DNA of 64,000 nt from Burkholderia lata (GTDB lineage Bacteria > Pseudomonadota > Gammaproteobacteria > Burkholderiales > Burkholderiaceae), in the NCBI RefSeq assembly GCF_902499335.1, contig NZ_CABVQK010000002.1:558001-622000 (forward strand), in the 5' to 3' direction. A program made the translations under genes and the position numbers. The notes beneath the pieces were generated by a model. It was not told the DNA's origin. It searched no databases and saw only the letters and a list, made by a program, of their open reading frames with translations. Below are positions 36,424 to 45,049 of this stretch, piece after piece. The stretch's first letter is position 1, and each line of letters starts with the position of its first letter.

Positions 36424-37944
36424 TCATGCCGGCACTTCACGGGTCGAGCAGTGGATGCCGTCGCCGCCCGACGCGATGCCGAGGATATCGACCTGCACGA
36501 TCGCCCGGTTCCCCGCATACGGCCGGATCGCGGCGACCGCGGCCGCATCGGCCGCCGCGTCGTTGAACTTCGGCATGACGATCGCACCGTTGCACGTGTA
36601 GAAATTGATGTAGCCGGCTGCAAAATTCGTCATCTGCAGATCGGTCAGGCGCGTGCCGGCCGACGTGCCGAAATTGGCCGGCGGCACCAGTTCGACGATC
36701 CGCAGCGGCCGGCCGTTCGCATCGGTCTGGCCCGCGAGCCGTTGCCGGTTGGCGTCCGTCAACGCGCGTTCGCCGGTCGAATTCGATGCGTCGTAACAGC
36801 ATGCGACCACGCCGGGCGCGATAAAGCGCGCGTAGAAATCGACGTGCCCGTTCGTGATGTCGGTCTCGCCGGCCGGGGTTGCCGCGCCGCCGGCACCGCC
36901 CGCTCCGCTGCCGCGCGGATAGGTCGCCGTGCCCGGCAGCCAGATGATCTTCCGCACGCCGAGCGTGCGCTGCAGTTCGGCGAGCACGGTGTCTTTCGCC
37001 GTCGGCAGGAGCGACGCATTCGCGATCACGCCGTTCGGGATGTCGAACAGTTGCGGATTCCGGTTCACGTGCAGCACGGACGATTCGGTGAGGATCGCCG
37101 TCGCGTCGCCGTCGAATTCGAGCGCGCCGCCTTCGAGCGTCAATGTGCTCCGGATCAGGTTGGCGCCTTTCGTCTGCGCCATCCAGCCAGCCACCGCGCT
37201 GTCGCGCGCGAACGGATGGAAGAACTTGCCCGTCTTCGACCGGTTGCTCGCGGCCGCGACCTCCGGCGGAACCGTCGTCCCCGCGCTCAGGCCCGCGCCG
37301 TCGGTGTTCGCATTGCCCCAGCCGTTGAAATTGAAGCTCACCGCAATCAGCGCGTTGCCGTTCGCCGTGTCCCTGACGAACACGCAACCCGTGTCGCGCA
37401 ACCAGAAATCGTTGAAGCCGTCGGCGAGCGGTACGAGGTTGATCCCGCCGGTACCCGCGGCACGTGCCGCGTAACGCGCATGCAGGTCGGGATTCGCGGC
37501 GCTCGCGGTCCCGAGCAGCGCGCGCGCCGCGTCCAGGTCGGCCGGCAGCACCAGCATCTCGACCGATTCGGTTGCACCGATCGCCTTCGCGACGTCCATC
37601 AGGTCGGCACGCACGCGGTCGATGCCGGCATCCGGGCTCTGCGGCGTGACGGGCATCCAGATGCCGTCCGCGCCGGACGCAAAGGCCATGTAGGTCGACG
37701 CGTGCGGTGCATCTTCGGCCGGCAGTCGATACGTGACCTGCCGTGCCGACGACGTCGTGCCCGGCAACGCGGAAGCCGCGCCGGATGCACCGTCGCCGCC
37801 GCCACCGCCACCGCAGGCGGCCAGGCTGCCCAGCAGCGGCAAGCCGAGAAGCGGGGCCGAATACCGGATGAAGTCTCGCCGGCCGGTATCCGGCGTGTGC
37901 GGCGAACGCTTGCCTGCGCTCGCGTGGGTACGTCGTTTCGTCAT
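36424..37944 (-). CDS. Tat-exported lipoprotein agmatine deiminase-like (long form)
   Basis: 506 residues of the agmatine deiminase / bacterial peptidyl-arginine deiminase family. The N-terminus has a Tat motif RRDFIRYSAP, a hydrophobic stretch and LAAC followed by poly-Gly, so it is likely a lipoprotein. Active-site parts remain: FWLRDTGCVF, NGHVDFYARF and the catalytic Cys in GGDGIHCST. The usual RDxGP is RDTGC here. It is longer than its 345-370-residue paralogues because of the leader and extra loops. The family turns agmatine to N-carbamoylputrescine; an exported form acting on agmatine or an arginine-containing substrate is inference. Last gene of the operon. Confidence 0.8.
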   Translation of the reverse strand: MTKRRTHASAGKRSPHTPDTGRRDFIRYSAPLLGLPLLGSLAACGGGGGGDGASGAASALPGTTSSARQVTYRLPAEDAPHASTYMAFASGADGIWMPVTPQSPDAGIDRVRADLMDVAKAIGATESVEMLVLPADLDAARALLGTASAANPDLHARYAARAAGTGGINLVPLADGFNDFWLRDTGCVFVRDTANGNALIAVSFNFNGWGNANTDGAGLSAGTTVPPEVAAASNRSKTGKFFHPFARDSAVAGWMAQTKGANLIRSTLTLEGGALEFDGDATAILTESSVLHVNRNPQLFDIPNGVIANASLLPTAKDTVLAELQRTLGVRKIIWLPGTATYPRGSGAGGAGGAATPAGETDITNGHVDFYARFIAPGVVACCYDASNSTGERALTDANRQRLAGQTDANGRPLRIVELVPPANFGTSAGTRLTDLQMTNFAAGYINFYTCNGAIVMPKFNDAAADAAAVAAIRPYAGNRAIVQVDILGIASGGDGIHCSTREVPA

Positions 37945-38092
37945 GTTTCAACTCCATTGCGCGGTCGGTGCGTGCGTGCGCACCGGCTTCCGTCTCGCAA
38001 GACGGATTCCGCATTGTTTTAAGTAGTCCGGAACGAACCGCTGCCTGCTACGGTCGTGCGGGCCGGTCACGCATGCCGGCCCGCGGCCGTGC

Positions 38093-39205
38093 TCAGGCCG
38101 GCTGCTGTTGCGTGGTGCAGTGGATGCCGCCGCCGCCCGCGGCGATACCGTCGATGTTCAGCTGGATGACCTCGCGCCCCGGGAACAGGTCGACGAGCGT
38201 GTCGCGCGTATTGCGGTCGGCGCGGCTGTCGCCGAACTCGGGCGCGATCACCGCACGATTGCACACGTAGAAGTTGATATAGCCGGCCGCGAATTCCGCG
38301 TTCTCGTACTGGTGTCGGACGTTCTTCGGCCCCGGCAGCACGACGACCTTCAACGGGCGGCCCTTCGCATCGGTGGATTTCCGCAGGATCTCCAGGTGCT
38401 GCCGCGTCACCGCGTGATCGTACGACGACGGATCGGTATCGAGCCCCGCTACCACGACGCCCGGGCTCGTGAAGCGCGCGTAGAAATCGGTATGCCCGTC
38501 GGTGATGTCCTTGCCTGCGATGCCCGGCAGCCAGATGATCTTCTTCAGTCCGAGCAGCCGGCTCAGGTCCGCCTCGCACTGTGCCTGGCTGACGCCCGGA
38601 TTGCGGTTCCGGTTGAGCACGCAGCTGCGCGTGATGATCGCCGTGCCTTCGCCATCCACCTCGATGCCGCCGCCTTCGAGCACCAGCCGCGTGTCGAGCA
38701 GCCGCACACCCGCGCGCTCCGCCACGAACGGCGCGACTTCCGCATCCTGGTCGTGCTCCTGCTTGTTGCCCCACCCGTTGAAATTGAAGCTCACGCCGCC
38801 GAGCTGGCCCGACGCGTTCTTCACGAACACGGGCCCCGTGTCGCGCATCCACAGATCGTCGATCGGGTGCTGGACGAGCTCGACCGACGAACCGCACAGC
38901 CGCGACGCGATCGCATAGTCCTGCTCCCGCACCAGCATCTTGAGCGGTTCGTGCGCGGCGATCGCCTTCGCGATCGCGGCCAGGTTCGCGCGCGCAACGG
39001 GCAACAGCCGCGCGCCCCAGATGTCCTCGCTCGGGCCGAACGCCATCCAGGTCGCCGTGTGCGGCGCACCTTCGTCCGGCATGTGCCAGGTTGCGCCCTG
39101 CTGCGCGTGCGCGGCGCGGCCGAGCAACCCGCCCAGCGCGCCGGCGGCCAGCGCCGCCCCCGATACGGACAGGCCGCGTTTCAACAGTTGACGTCTCGTT
39201 GTCAT
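38093..39205 (-). CDS. Tat-exported agmatine deiminase-like protein
   Basis: 370 residues. The N-terminus (TTRRQLLKRGLSVSG...) is a twin-arginine leader ending at AHA, so the mature protein is periplasmic and soluble. Catalytic motifs are intact: LWMRDTGPVF, DGHTDFYARF and GGGGIHCTT (Cys near the C-terminus). It lacks the lipobox of its longer paralogue. The sequence VLEGGGIEVDGEG also matches the AguA family. In an operon with the amidase and PotF-like genes. Substrate probably agmatine, but not shown. Confidence 0.85.
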   Translation of the reverse strand: MTTRRQLLKRGLSVSGAALAAGALGGLLGRAAHAQQGATWHMPDEGAPHTATWMAFGPSEDIWGARLLPVARANLAAIAKAIAAHEPLKMLVREQDYAIASRLCGSSVELVQHPIDDLWMRDTGPVFVKNASGQLGGVSFNFNGWGNKQEHDQDAEVAPFVAERAGVRLLDTRLVLEGGGIEVDGEGTAIITRSCVLNRNRNPGVSQAQCEADLSRLLGLKKIIWLPGIAGKDITDGHTDFYARFTSPGVVVAGLDTDPSSYDHAVTRQHLEILRKSTDAKGRPLKVVVLPGPKNVRHQYENAEFAAGYINFYVCNRAVIAPEFGDSRADRNTRDTLVDLFPGREVIQLNIDGIAAGGGGIHCTTQQQPA

Positions 39206-39281
39206 GGCATTCCTCTTTCGCTTGCCGGTTGCTTCGTTTGCTTCGGTTGTTTCAATCGTTCGGTGGCTTCGTGATGCGCGG

Positions 39282-40394
39282 TCAAGGTCGCGCCGTCTTG
39301 AAGCCGAGCCAGGTCCGGCCTTCCAGACGCATCGCGGCCGGCGATTCCGCGATCGGAGTGAACAACGTACGCCGCGTCGCCTCGTCCGGATAGATGCCCG
39401 GATCGCGCACCAGCGCCGGGTCCATCAGCTTCAGCGCGCCCTGGTTCGCATTCGCGTAGCGCGTCGAATTCGAGATCTTCGCGATCACGTCCGGACGCAG
39501 GATGTAGTTGATGAACGCATGCGCGTTGTCCGGATGCTTCGCGGAGGCCGGAATGACCATCGCGTCGAACCACATCAGGGTGCCGATCCGCGGAATGTCG
39601 TACGCGACGTCACGTTTCGGATCGCGCGCCTTCGCCTTCTGCGCGGCCAGGTTGATCGCGCCGGAGAAGCCGACCGTCACGCACAGCTCGCCGTCGATCA
39701 ACTCGTTGGAATCGGACGAATTGACGAATTCGCGGATGAACGGCCGGATCTTCATCAGCATCGCCTGCGCGGCCGCATAGTCCTGCGCGCCCGGATGCAT
39801 CGGATCGCGGCCGATATAGCGCAACGCCAGCGGCAGCACGGTGCTCGCGGAATCCTGCAGGCCCAGCCCGCACTTCGCGGCAACGCGCGCCGCGATCTCC
39901 GGCTTGAACAGCAGGTCGAGGCTGTCGGCCGGCATGTCCTTGCCGAGGATCGCGCGCACCTTCGCGCGGTCGTAGCCGACGCCCACGGTGCCCCACATGT
40001 ACGGCACGCCATACTGGTTGCCCGGATCGGATTGCGCCATCTGCTTCAGCAGCGACGGGTCGAGATACTTCAGGTTCGGCAGCCGGTTCTTGTCGAGCTT
40101 GCGAAACACGCCGGCCTGGATCTGCTTGGCCATGAAGTCGTTGGTCGGCCACACGAGGTCGTAGCCGCTGTTGCCGGTCAGCAGCTTCGACTGCAGCGTC
40201 TCGTCGCTGTCGTATGCGTCGTAGCGCACCTTGATGCCGGTTTCCTTCTCGAAGCCGGCGAGCGTATCCGGCGCGAAGTAATTGCTCCAGTTGTACAGGT
40301 TCAGCACCTTCTCTTCATCGGCGCGGGCCGTGCCGGCCAGCACGCACAGCGCGAGGCCCGGCAGCGCGCAGCGCAACCATCCGTTCCGTTTCAT
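39282..40394 (-). CDS. potF: Putrescine/spermidine-binding protein (PotF/PotD family)
   Basis: 370 residues with signal peptide (LPGLALCVLAGTARA) and the polyamine binding-protein signature VLNLYNWSNYFAPDTLAGFEKETG. It would bind polyamine in the periplasm. No PotG, PotH or PotI gene is nearby, so it either uses distant permeases or acts as a sensor. The position between the carbamoylputrescine amidase and the exported deiminase fits polyamine metabolism. ATG 40394 is 10 bases after the amidase stop. Confidence 0.87.
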   Translation of the reverse strand: MKRNGWLRCALPGLALCVLAGTARADEEKVLNLYNWSNYFAPDTLAGFEKETGIKVRYDAYDSDETLQSKLLTGNSGYDLVWPTNDFMAKQIQAGVFRKLDKNRLPNLKYLDPSLLKQMAQSDPGNQYGVPYMWGTVGVGYDRAKVRAILGKDMPADSLDLLFKPEIAARVAAKCGLGLQDSASTVLPLALRYIGRDPMHPGAQDYAAAQAMLMKIRPFIREFVNSSDSNELIDGELCVTVGFSGAINLAAQKAKARDPKRDVAYDIPRIGTLMWFDAMVIPASAKHPDNAHAFINYILRPDVIAKISNSTRYANANQGALKLMDPALVRDPGIYPDEATRRTLFTPIAESPAAMRLEGRTWLGFKTARP

Positions 40395-40404
40395 CGGGCC
40401 TCCC

Positions 40405-41319
40405 TCATCGATAACAGGACGATACGCCGTCGCTGGTCAGCAACGTGCGGTACATCTCCGGGCGGCGGTCGCGGAAAAAGCCCCACGATTGCCGGTCGGC
40501 GCGGATCGCGTCGAGATCGAACGTGTGCACGAGCACGGCTTCGTCGGTGCGGTTCGCCTCGGCCCGCTTCTCGCCAGTGTGATCCGCGATGAAGCTCGAC
40601 CCGTAGAACACGCCCGTGAGCCCCCGCTGCTCCGGATTGCCGTTGCCGAAGCCGACTTCGCGGCCGATCCGGTTCGCGGCCACCACCGGCACCATGTTGG
40701 CGGCCGCGTGGCCCTGCATCGTGCGCTGCCAGTGGCCGGACGAATCGAACGCACTGCTGAACGGTTCCGAGCCGATGATGGTCGGAAAGCACAGGATCTC
40801 GGCGCCCATCAGCGCGAGGCTGCGCGCCGTCTCCGGATACCACTGATCCCAGCAGATGCCGATGCCGATCCGGCCGAAGCGCGTGTCCCACACCTTGAAG
40901 CCGGTGTCGCCCGGCGTGAAATAGAACTTCTCCGTATAGCCCGGCCCGTCCGGGATATGCGTCTTGCGATAGACGCCGAGCACGCGCCCGTCCGCATCCG
41001 CGACGGCGATCGAGTTGTACGCGGCATTGCCCGCGCGCTCGAAGAAGCCGATCGGCAGCACGACGCCGAGTTCGCCGGCCAGCGCCGCGAAACGGGCGAT
41101 CTGCGCGTTGCCTTCGAACGGTTGCGCGAGTTCGAGATGGCGCACGTTCTGGTCGAGGCAGAAGTACGGCATCGCGAACAGCTCCGGGCACAGCACGAGA
41201 TTCGCGCCCTGCGCGGCGGCCGCGCGAATCAGGCGCTCCGCGGTGGCCATGTTGTCTTCGAGATTCCAGCTGCCCGACGCCATCTGGACGGCGGCAACGG
41301 TGATGTGTTTGGACGGCAT
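40405..41319 (-). CDS. aguB: N-carbamoylputrescine amidase (AguB, nitrilase family)
   Basis: 304 residues. The nitrilase triad is visible: Glu in LCPELFAMP (near residue 43), Lys in VYRKTHIPDGPGYTEKFYF (near 118) and Cys in GIGICWDQWYPE (near 155). It hydrolyses N-carbamoylputrescine to putrescine, CO2 and ammonia in the cytoplasm. Length and sequence match plant and Pseudomonas CPA. ATG 41319 fits the family start. It follows the cytoplasmic agmatine deiminase by 46 bases. Confidence 0.93.
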   Translation of the reverse strand: MPSKHITVAAVQMASGSWNLEDNMATAERLIRAAAAQGANLVLCPELFAMPYFCLDQNVRHLELAQPFEGNAQIARFAALAGELGVVLPIGFFERAGNAAYNSIAVADADGRVLGVYRKTHIPDGPGYTEKFYFTPGDTGFKVWDTRFGRIGIGICWDQWYPETARSLALMGAEILCFPTIIGSEPFSSAFDSSGHWQRTMQGHAAANMVPVVAANRIGREVGFGNGNPEQRGLTGVFYGSSFIADHTGEKRAEANRTDEAVLVHTFDLDAIRADRQSWGFFRDRRPEMYRTLLTSDGVSSCYR

Positions 41320-41365
41320 TGCGATTGCTCCTCGGTGGGACCGGAAACCGCTGGCGAAACGTCGC

Positions 41366-42403
41366 TCAGTTCGCGACGGACGGCTGCTGCTGCGTCGAAC
41401 AGTGGATGCTGCCGCCGCCGATCGACAGCGTCGGAATCGGCAGCATCTCCACGTTACGCCCGGGGAACGCACGACTGAAGACCTCGCGCGCGGCCTGATC
41501 CTGCTCGACGCCGAACGCGGTCACGATCACCGCACCGTTCACCAGAATGTAGTTCGCGTAGCAATCGCAGTAGCGCTCGGAGCCGAAGCGTTCGGTGACG
41601 ATCGGCGACGGCAGGTCGAGCAGCTCGAAACGGCGCCCCGCCGCATCGGTCGCGAGCTCCAGCGCGCGACGGTTTTCCCGCATCACGTGAAAATAGTCGC
41701 CCTGCTCCGGCAGCGCGGCCTGGCACAGCATCCGGCCGGGTGCGATGAACGACGCGATGCCGTCCACGTGCCCGTTCGTCTCCACTTCGTCGGGATTGCC
41801 CGGCAGCCAAATGATCTTCTCGACGCCCAGCATGCGGCTCAGCTCCGCCTCGATCTCCGCGCGGCTCAGGTGCGGATTGCGATTGGGATGCAGCAGGCAG
41901 CTCTCGGTGGTGACCAGCGTGCCCTGCCCATCGACATAGAACGAGCCGCCCTCCAGCACCAGAGGTGAATTGAAGATCTCCGCGCCGGCCGCGCGCGCGA
42001 TGTCCTGCCCGGCCTGCTGGCAGCCGTCGTACGGCTGGTACTTCTCGCCCCAGCAGTTGAAGCGGAACACGGCCGCGCCCAGCCCGCGCTGTTCGCTCAC
42101 GAGGAAGGTCGGCCCGCAGTCGCGCAGCCAGTTGTCCTCGGCCGCGACCGGCAGCACGTCGACGCTCGCGCCGACCAGTTCGCGCGCGGCATCGACCTGG
42201 CTGTGGTGCGCGGCCACCACGCAGCGCTGGTAGCGGGCGATCGTCCGCGCGACCAGCGCGAATTCGCGGCACACCTGCGCGTAGTGGCTCCCCCACAGAT
42301 CCTCGCGATCGTGGAGAACCGGCCATCCGAGCCACGTGGCATCCATGGATTCCCATTCCGCGGGCATCCGGTAACCGCGCTGGCGAGCATCAAAGCGACC
42401 CAT
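41366..42403 (-). CDS. aguA: Agmatine deiminase (AguA)
   Basis: 345 residues with no leader, so cytoplasmic. Family motifs: RMPAEWESMDATWLGWP, NWLRDCGPTF, NGHVDG and the catalytic Cys in GGGSIHCST. It converts agmatine to N-carbamoylputrescine and feeds the next gene. First gene of the five-gene operon and divergent from a LysR regulator. The normal length and intact motifs make it the canonical enzyme of the three paralogues here. Confidence 0.93.
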   Translation of the reverse strand: MGRFDARQRGYRMPAEWESMDATWLGWPVLHDREDLWGSHYAQVCREFALVARTIARYQRCVVAAHHSQVDAARELVGASVDVLPVAAEDNWLRDCGPTFLVSEQRGLGAAVFRFNCWGEKYQPYDGCQQAGQDIARAAGAEIFNSPLVLEGGSFYVDGQGTLVTTESCLLHPNRNPHLSRAEIEAELSRMLGVEKIIWLPGNPDEVETNGHVDGIASFIAPGRMLCQAALPEQGDYFHVMRENRRALELATDAAGRRFELLDLPSPIVTERFGSERYCDCYANYILVNGAVIVTAFGVEQDQAAREVFSRAFPGRNVEMLPIPTLSIGGGSIHCSTQQQPSVAN

Positions 42404-42457
42404 CGTTCAGCCTCCGTTGTGATTGATGGCCGATTGTGCGTCAGGTTAAACTTGATG

Positions 42458-42469
42458 AATATTGATATT
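42458..42469. promoter_or_regulatory. AATAT-TG-ATATT palindrome in the aguA/LysR intergenic
   Basis: The 101-base gap between divergent aguA and the LysR gene is AT-rich and contains this short palindrome, 36 bases from the regulator start. LysR regulators commonly bind such sites. This is a candidate only. Confidence 0.35.
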
Positions 42470-42504
42470 TCTTGGCCGAATTAATCAATTAACCTCATAC
42501 CTCG

Positions 42505-43434
42505 ATGCAACGTGTTCCGTCCCTGAAACTGCTGACCGGCTTCGAAGCTGCGGCCCGATTGGGCAATTTCTCGCGCGCGGCCGACGAGCTGCACCTGTCG
42601 CAATCGGCGATCAGCCATCAGATCCAACAGCTCGAAGCACAGCTCGGGCAACCGCTGTTCCGCCGGCGCGGCCGCGGCGTCGAACTGACCATCGCCGGCG
42701 AGGTCCTGCAGCGCAGCGTGCAGCGCGCGATGGACACGTTGCGCGGCGGCCTCGACCGCATCGCGACCTACCTGAATCCGGGGCTCGTCGTGCTGGTGTG
42801 TCCCGCGCCGTTGCTGCATGGCTGGCTGCAGCCGCGCCTCGAGCAGTTGCAGCAGGTGCTGCCCGACCTGTGCCCGCTGCTGTCGACCGACGAAACGGCG
42901 CGCTACGTCGACGAGATCGACGTCGACATGACGATCGGCACGCGGCCGATGCTGCAGCCCGGCCTGCTGGATATCCCGTTCATGCGGGACGAATGGGTGA
43001 CGGTGTGCGCGACGCCGCTGGCGGCGCAACTCGAACGCGTGCCGCGCGACGAGCACCCGCGGCACGCGGGGGTCATCTGTCTCGAAGCCAGCCTGACCGA
43101 CGAGCGCCTGGCGACGGTATTCCGCGAGCGGCTGTCGGCGTTCCGGATGCATGCGATCTACGATGACCAGCGGCTCGTGCTGGACGCCGTGCTGCGCGGC
43201 CGTGGCATCGCCTGCCTGCCGCGTCTCGTCGCGCAGGCAGGCATCGACCAGCGCACCCTGACCGTGCTCGACGATTACCCGCGCCTGCCCGGCACCACGT
43301 GGTGGCTGTCGCGCATGGAAGGCCCGTCGCGCTCGCCGATCGTCGAGCGGATGTTCGAATGGCTGGTCGAGCAAGGCAGCCTGTCGAGCGCATCCGAGCC
43401 GGCGCCCGACCACGCGCCGCCGCCACCCACGTAA
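42505..43434 (+). CDS. LysR-family regulator (GcvA-like) divergent from aguA
   Basis: 309 residues. An N-terminal helix-turn-helix (LKLLTGFEAAARLGNFSRAADELHLSQSAISHQI) is typical of LysR proteins of the GcvA group. The rest is a periplasmic-binding-like effector domain. Its location divergent from the agmatine/putrescine genes suggests it controls them, possibly with agmatine or putrescine as effector. It ends at a terminator shared with the next gene. Confidence 0.88.
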   Translation: MQRVPSLKLLTGFEAAARLGNFSRAADELHLSQSAISHQIQQLEAQLGQPLFRRRGRGVELTIAGEVLQRSVQRAMDTLRGGLDRIATYLNPGLVVLVCPAPLLHGWLQPRLEQLQQVLPDLCPLLSTDETARYVDEIDVDMTIGTRPMLQPGLLDIPFMRDEWVTVCATPLAAQLERVPRDEHPRHAGVICLEASLTDERLATVFRERLSAFRMHAIYDDQRLVLDAVLRGRGIACLPRLVAQAGIDQRTLTVLDDYPRLPGTTWWLSRMEGPSRSPIVERMFEWLVEQGSLSSASEPAPDHAPPPPT

Positions 43435-43445
43435 TCGCACGCCGC

Positions 43446-43476
43446 AAAAAAAAACGTCCCGCCGGCTGGCGGGACG
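43446..43476 (-). terminator. Terminator between LysR gene and MHS transporter
   Basis: CGTCCCGCC (43455-43463), loop GGCT, GGCGGGACG (43468-43476). A run of nine A on the left gives T-run on the minus strand, ending the transporter gene. Confidence 0.85.
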
Positions 43477-43512
43477 TTCGTCATGACGTGAATGCGCACA
43501 TTGCGCGGCCGA

Positions 43513-44817
43513 TCACGGCTCGTGACGCAGATACCCTTCCTTGCTCGGATCGCGCATCCGCCACGACACGATCAGCGAGATCGCGCACAGCACGGTCACG
43601 TACCAGTAGAAGGTTTCCTCGCTGCCGACCGACTTGAACCACAGCGCGACGTACTCGGCCGAGCCGCCGAAGATCGCGTTCGCGACCGCGTACGACAGGC
43701 CGACGCCCATCGCGCGCACTTCCGGCGGGAACATCTCGGCCTTGATGAGGCCGCTGATCGACGTGTAGAAGCTGACGATCGCGAGCGCGACCGTGATCAG
43801 CACGAAGGCGGCCACCGGGCTCGTCACGTCCTTCAGCGCGTGCATCAGCGGCACCGTGCCGATCACCGCGAACGAACCGAACAGGATCATCGACGTGCGG
43901 CGGCCGATCCTGTCGGACAGCGCGCCGAACACCGGTTGCATCAGCATGTAGACGAGCAGCGCGACGGTCATCACGTTGCTGGCCGTCTTCGCATGCATGC
44001 CCGCCGTGTTCACGAGGTACTTCTGCATGTACGTCGTGAACGTGTAGAAGATCAGCGAGCCGCCGGCCGTGAAGCCGACCACCGTGAAGAACGCACCCTT
44101 GTGCTGCCACACGCCGCGGATCGTGCCTGCGTCTTTCTTGTCGCGCGATGCGGTCGTCGACGTCTCGTCGAGCGACTTGCGCAGGTACAGCGAGATCAGC
44201 GCGGCCGCCGCGCCGACCACGAACGGAATGCGCCAGCCCCACGCCTTCAGTTCGTCGGCCGACAGCGTCTGCTGCAGGATCACGAGCACGAGCAGTGCGC
44301 ACAGCTGGCCGCCGATCAGCGTCACGTACTGGAACGATGCGAAGAAGCCGCGGCGGCCCTTCAGCGCCACCTCGCTCATGTAGGTCGCGCTCGTGCCGTA
44401 TTCGCCGCCCACCGACAGCCCCTGGAACAGCCGCGCGACCAGCAGCAGCGCCGGCGCGAGTGCGCCGATCTGTGCATAGGTCGGCAGCACCGCGATCACG
44501 AGCGAGCCGCCGCACATCATCAGCACCGAGATCATCATCGCGTTACGCCGGCCGTGGCGGTCGGCGATGCGGCCGAACAACCAGCCGCCGATCGGACGCA
44601 TCAGGAAGCCGGCCGCGAACACGCCTGCCGTGTTCAGCAGCTGCGTCGTCGTGTTGCCGCTCGGGAAGAAGGCCGGCGCGAAGTACAGCGCGCAGAACGA
44701 GTAGATGTAGAAGTCGAACCACTCGACGAGGTTGCCCGACGAGGCGCCGACGATGGCGAACACGCGCCGCCGGGTGTCATGCGCGGACAGCGCAGCTTGG
44801 TCGGTCTGGACGTCCAT
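43513..44817 (-). CDS. kgtP: MHS-family dicarboxylate/alpha-ketoglutarate-type symporter
   Basis: 434 residues, 12 hydrophobic helices of the MFS metabolite:H+ symporter type. Motifs: [20 protein letters not shown] near the start and the loop [14 protein letters not shown]. The pattern is close to KgtP, an alpha-ketoglutarate permease, but related members carry proline, citrate or shikimate. ATG 44817 is chosen over longer frames because the conserved N-terminus begins soon after. It has its own terminator. Confidence 0.82.
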   Translation of the reverse strand: MDVQTDQAALSAHDTRRRVFAIVGASSGNLVEWFDFYIYSFCALYFAPAFFPSGNTTTQLLNTAGVFAAGFLMRPIGGWLFGRIADRHGRRNAMMISVLMMCGGSLVIAVLPTYAQIGALAPALLLVARLFQGLSVGGEYGTSATYMSEVALKGRRGFFASFQYVTLIGGQLCALLVLVILQQTLSADELKAWGWRIPFVVGAAAALISLYLRKSLDETSTTASRDKKDAGTIRGVWQHKGAFFTVVGFTAGGSLIFYTFTTYMQKYLVNTAGMHAKTASNVMTVALLVYMLMQPVFGALSDRIGRRTSMILFGSFAVIGTVPLMHALKDVTSPVAAFVLITVALAIVSFYTSISGLIKAEMFPPEVRAMGVGLSYAVANAIFGGSAEYVALWFKSVGSEETFYWYVTVLCAISLIVSWRMRDPSKEGYLRHEP

Positions 44818-44997
44818 GGATTGGTCAGTTCCTTTTAGTGCTTTCTGGGCGAGACGGCCGGGGCCGCCGCGTTCGGTCGCACGTGGCACCGGTTCCGGCG
44901 CACGGCGCTACGGGATTTTAGCGAAATGTAAAGTAACAGGCTCTCCGGGTTCGTCCCGATGTAGAAAATTTTTCTCCTGCCATGCGTTCGTCATATG

Positions 44998-45022
44998 AAA
45001 ACGCCAGCCCGCGGGCTGGCGT
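44998..45022 (-). terminator. Terminator after spoVR
   Basis: ACGCCAGCCC (45001-45010) and GGGCTGGCGT (45013-45022) form a long stem with a tiny loop, followed by a short T-stretch on the minus strand (TTTC). It ends the prkA-yeaH-spoVR cluster about 27 bases after the stop. Confidence 0.7.
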
Positions 45023-45049
45023 CCGATGCAAACTTTCCGCAGGCGGTGT

